From a candidate division WOR-1 bacterium RIFOXYB2_FULL_45_9 (GTDB lineage: Bacteria > Margulisbacteria > WOR-1 > O2-12-FULL-45-9 > XYB2-FULL-48-7), in NCBI GenBank assembly GCA_001771575.1, contig MEUD01000001.1, positions 1,427,277 through 1,491,276 of the forward strand: a DNA stretch of 64,000 bases, in the 5' to 3' direction. A model generated the notes under the pieces. It was not told where the DNA came from and ran no database searches. It saw only the letters and a program-made list of their open reading frames with translations. Of the stretch, positions 61,822 through 64,000 are shown one piece after another. Made by a program: the position numbers and the translations under genes. The stretch's first letter is position 1. Every line of letters begins with the position of its first letter.

Positions 61822-62520
61822 ATGGCTCCGAATAAAACCGCCAAGCACATTAACGGCCTCCTGGAGATCAGCCGGGCGATCACTTCAGATATTTATCTTG
61901 AGGATATCCTGGGATTGATCGTTACCGTGACCGCCTCGGTGATGCATTCTAAGATCTGCTCGTTGATGCTGCTAAATAAAGAGAACGAGCTTGAGGTCAA
62001 AGCGACCCAGTCAATCAGCCCGGCCTATAAACGGAAGCCGAACCTAAAAATGGGGGAAGGGATCGCGGGCCTGGCCGCTCTTGAAAATACCCCGATCCAG
62101 GTCTCGGATGTCCGCAAAGACCCAAGATACCTCAATCGCGAGCTCGCGAAAAAAGAAAAGCTCTGTTCTCTCCTTTCCGTTCCCATTTCCCTGAAAGGGA
62201 AGGTCAAAGGGGTGATCAATTGCTACACTTCACAACCGCACCGTTTCAGCAAGGAAGAGATCAGCCTCCTCCAAACCGTTGCCAATCAGGCGGCGGTGGC
62301 GATCGAAAATACCGAGTTGATGGTCGAGACCAAGGTTATTTATGAAGAACTGGAGACCAGAAAAATTGTCGAGCGGGCGAAAGATATTCTGATGAGAAAG
62401 ATCGGCGCCTGCGGCAGTGAAGCGTTCCGCATGATCCAGAAGCAGAGCATGGACAACCGTAAGCCGATGAGAGAAGTGGCTGAAGCGATCATCCTGGCCG
62501 AGAGTTTTCATAAAGTTTGA
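61822..62520 (+). CDS. GAF-ANTAR antitermination regulator
   Basis: A 232-residue protein. A GAF domain (about 15-165: EDILGLIVTVTASVMHSKIC; VNCYTSQPHRFSKEE-like end) is followed by a short coiled coil and an ANTAR domain (ETRKIVERAKDILMRKIGAC; REVAEAIILAE), the RNA-binding module of NasR and AmiR that stabilises antitermination hairpins. The start codon follows the glnA stop directly. A hexaloop hairpin of the ANTAR-target type lies 51 nt after its stop, before a glutamate synthase gene. What the GAF domain senses is unknown. Confidence 0.87.
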   Translation: MAPNKTAKHINGLLEISRAITSDIYLEDILGLIVTVTASVMHSKICSLMLLNKENELEVKATQSISPAYKRKPNLKMGEGIAGLAALENTPIQVSDVRKDPRYLNRELAKKEKLCSLLSVPISLKGKVKGVINCYTSQPHRFSKEEISLLQTVANQAAVAIENTELMVETKVIYEELETRKIVERAKDILMRKIGACGSEAFRMIQKQSMDNRKPMREVAEAIILAESFHKV

Positions 62521-62534
62521 CATTTATCCGGGTA

Positions 62535-62587
62535 TTTAGTAAAGTAGTTTTGCTGAACCTCATTTTTGCCTCGCACAAAGAAGTGCG
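62535..62587 (+). promoter_or_regulatory. Putative ANTAR-responsive two-hairpin leader
   Basis: The second hairpin is CGCAC-AAAGAA-GTGCG (62572-62587), a 5-bp stem with a hexaloop having A at position 1 and G at position 4, as known for ANTAR targets. A weaker 9-bp hairpin TTTAGTAAA/TTTGCTGAA (62535-62557) lies 14 nt upstream but has a 5-nt loop. CAAAG/CTTTG (62576-62580, 62589-62593) can form an alternative fold. A T6 run follows near 62619. Confidence 0.6.
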
Positions 62588-62642
62588 GCTTTGACGATGA
62601 CGTCCTCTAGAAGGTTACATTTTTTAGAAGGAGTGTATACAA

Positions 62643-64000
62643 ATGGGTAATTTAATGCGTCCCAATGGCTCGACCGCGACCGATTCCAAGAACCGGATCT
62701 CTGAAGTCGCTCCTTGTTCAGGCATTTGCTCGGTCTGTCTTGACGGCTGTGCCGGCAATTGCGAGGTTTTCCGTTCGTCACTGCGCGGGCGCGAAGTGAT
62801 CTATCCCCAGCCTTACGGCAAGACCACTTCCGGCTCGACCAAGGATTATCCGGTCGACTATTCCCATCTCAATATCATGGGGACCGCGGTCGGCGCGGTC
62901 GGCGTGGCTCCCGATCCGGACGTCGCCAAATTTCCCAACGTTAACGTTGAATCGGCGGTCGGTGCCCCCGGCAAGCCAAAGATCAAAATGAAAGCACCCG
63001 TCTTCACCGGCGCGCTCGGGTCGACCGATATCGCCCGGGTTAACTGGGAAGGGTTTGCCATCGGCGCGGCGATCTCCGGGATCATGATCGTGGTCGGAGA
63101 GAACGTCTGCGGCATGGACCCGAAATCAGAGATCAAGAACGGCCGGATCGTTCATTCTCCGGAACTGGAACGCAGGGTCAAGCTTTATCAAGAATGGAAA
63201 GGGGAATACGGCAATATCCTGGTCCAGTACAATGTTGAGGACGGGCGCCTTGGCGTGCCGGAATACGCTATTGAGAAGCTTGGCGCGGAAGTGATCGAGA
63301 TGAAATGGGGGCAAGGGGCCAAGGACATTGGCGGAGAAGTGAAATTGCCGACGATCGAGAGGGCTCTCCAGCTAAAATCCCGCGGCTATATCGTTGCTCC
63401 GGACCCGGAGGATAAAGCGATCGAAGAGGCTTATGAAGATGGGGCGATCAAAGAGTTTGAGCGCCATTCCCGCCTCGGGATGGTTTCCGAAGAAGGGTTT
63501 GCCGGCGAAGTCGCCCGCTTGCGCAAAGCGGGGGCAAAATACGTCACGCTCAAGACCGGCGCTTACCGGCCGGCCGATCTGGCCCGGGCGATCAAATTTT
63601 CTTCCGACCATCAGATCGACCTTCTCACCATTGATGGAGCGGGGGGTGGGACCGGGATGAGCCCCTGGCGGATGATGTGCGAATGGGGTATCCCGACGAT
63701 CTATCTGCAGGCGATGGCTTACGACATGTGCGAAAAACTGCGGGCCAAAGGGAAGTTTGTTCCCGATCTCGCGATCGCCGGCGGTTTCTCCCTGGAAGAC
63801 CATATTTTTAAGGCTATCGCCATGGGGGCGCCGTACGTTAAAGCGGTCTGCATGGGCCGGGCGACGATGATCCCGGGGATGGTCGGCAAGAACGTGGAGC
63901 AGTGGATCAAGGAAGGGAAGCTTCCCAACACCGTTTCCAAATATGGCAAAACCGCGGAAGAGATCTTCGTGAAATACGAAGAGCTCAAATCGATCTATGG
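62643..64000 (+). CDS. Archaeal-type glutamate synthase FMN-domain protein, 5' part
   Basis: An open frame runs from the ATG at 62643 to the right edge (452 codons, no stop). The N-terminus has a cysteine-rich block (CSGICSVCLDGCAGNCEVF), then the GltB-type FMN barrel: VFTGALGSTDIARVNWEGFA, DLLTIDGAGGGTGMSPWRMM and MGAPYVKAVCMGRATMIPG. It lacks the glutaminase domain of GltB, so it would act with separate amidotransferase and beta-helix partners or use ammonia, as proposed for archaeal-type GltB2. AGAAGGAG precedes the ATG. The gene follows the ANTAR leader, so readthrough control is likely. Confidence 0.85.
   Translation, partial: MGNLMRPNGSTATDSKNRISEVAPCSGICSVCLDGCAGNCEVFRSSLRGREVIYPQPYGKTTSGSTKDYPVDYSHLNIMGTAVGAVGVAPDPDVAKFPNVNVESAVGAPGKPKIKMKAPVFTGALGSTDIARVNWEGFAIGAAISGIMIVVGENVCGMDPKSEIKNGRIVHSPELERRVKLYQEWKGEYGNILVQYNVEDGRLGVPEYAIEKLGAEVIEMKWGQGAKDIGGEVKLPTIERALQLKSRGYIVAPDPEDKAIEEAYEDGAIKEFERHSRLGMVSEEGFAGEVARLRKAGAKYVTLKTGAYRPADLARAIKFSSDHQIDLLTIDGAGGGTGMSPWRMMCEWGIPTIYLQAMAYDMCEKLRAKGKFVPDLAIAGGFSLEDHIFKAIAMGAPYVKAVCMGRATMIPGMVGKNVEQWIKEGKLPNTVSKYGKTAEEIFVKYEELKSIY

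Overview
The window reads as one continuous piece of a Gram-negative-type (diderm) bacterial chromosome. It carries LptD, an LptF/G permease, apolipoprotein N-acyltransferase and several outer-membrane beta-barrels next to SepF, a yggS-sepF-proC cluster and a holB-ricT cluster, an arrangement more usual in Firmicutes and Cyanobacteria. Proteins with FlgD/type-IX-like C-terminal domains sit beside PorV-like barrels. This mix suggests an uncultivated lineage near Cyanobacteria (for example Margulisbacteria/WOR-1); that placement is inference from gene content only. No rRNA, tRNA, CRISPR array, transposase or recombinase gene was seen.

Layout. 1-3.4 kb: dipeptide/oligopeptide ABC transporter (end of the binding protein, dppBCDF). 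3.4-6.2 kb, minus strand: tsf, rpsB, then a PorV-like barrel coupled to a tiny secreted protein that is little more than a sorting-type domain. 6.3-16.9 kb: yggS-sepF-proC, a sugar kinase, an aldolase-fold protein without zinc ligands, rel, holB-ricT, a small S21, an LptF/G permease and a large TPR protein. 16.9-21.3 kb: lptD, a lipoprotein and lnt. 21.24-22.92 kb: a 1.65-kb segment bounded by a 30-bp direct repeat and carrying one orphan membrane protein. 22.9-26.0 kb, minus strand: metF, lysS, coaX. 26.5-33.4 kb: a MoxR/Bat operon. 33.4-34.1 kb: an orphan gene and a decayed coding stretch. 34.2-38.0 kb: nfnAB and nadE.

38-64 kb is a nitrogen-assimilation island broken by a secretion locus. 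A GAF-AAA+ sigma54 activator is followed by an outer-membrane protein-amt-PII operon, a second amt-PII pair, glutamine synthetase III, a Fis-like protein, gltBD, then two beta-helix proteins with a PorV-like barrel, glutamine synthetase I, an ANTAR antiterminator and an archaeal-type glutamate synthase that runs off the window. Three well-formed -24/-12 promoters and a repeated operator CTAC-N6-GTAG tie the activator to both ammonium-transport operons and GSIII. The same operator lies on the activator's own start site, suggesting autoregulation. An ANTAR-type hexaloop hairpin precedes the last glutamate synthase.

Other recurring signals: promoters whose -10 lies only 6-10 nt before the start codon (probable leaderless mRNAs), degenerate 7-bp tandem repeats that encode the cores of four signal peptides, and paired or branched palindromes between genes. 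The strongest candidates for something undescribed are the PorV/CTD cassettes, the CTAC-N6-GTAG regulon and the direct-repeat-bounded insertion.
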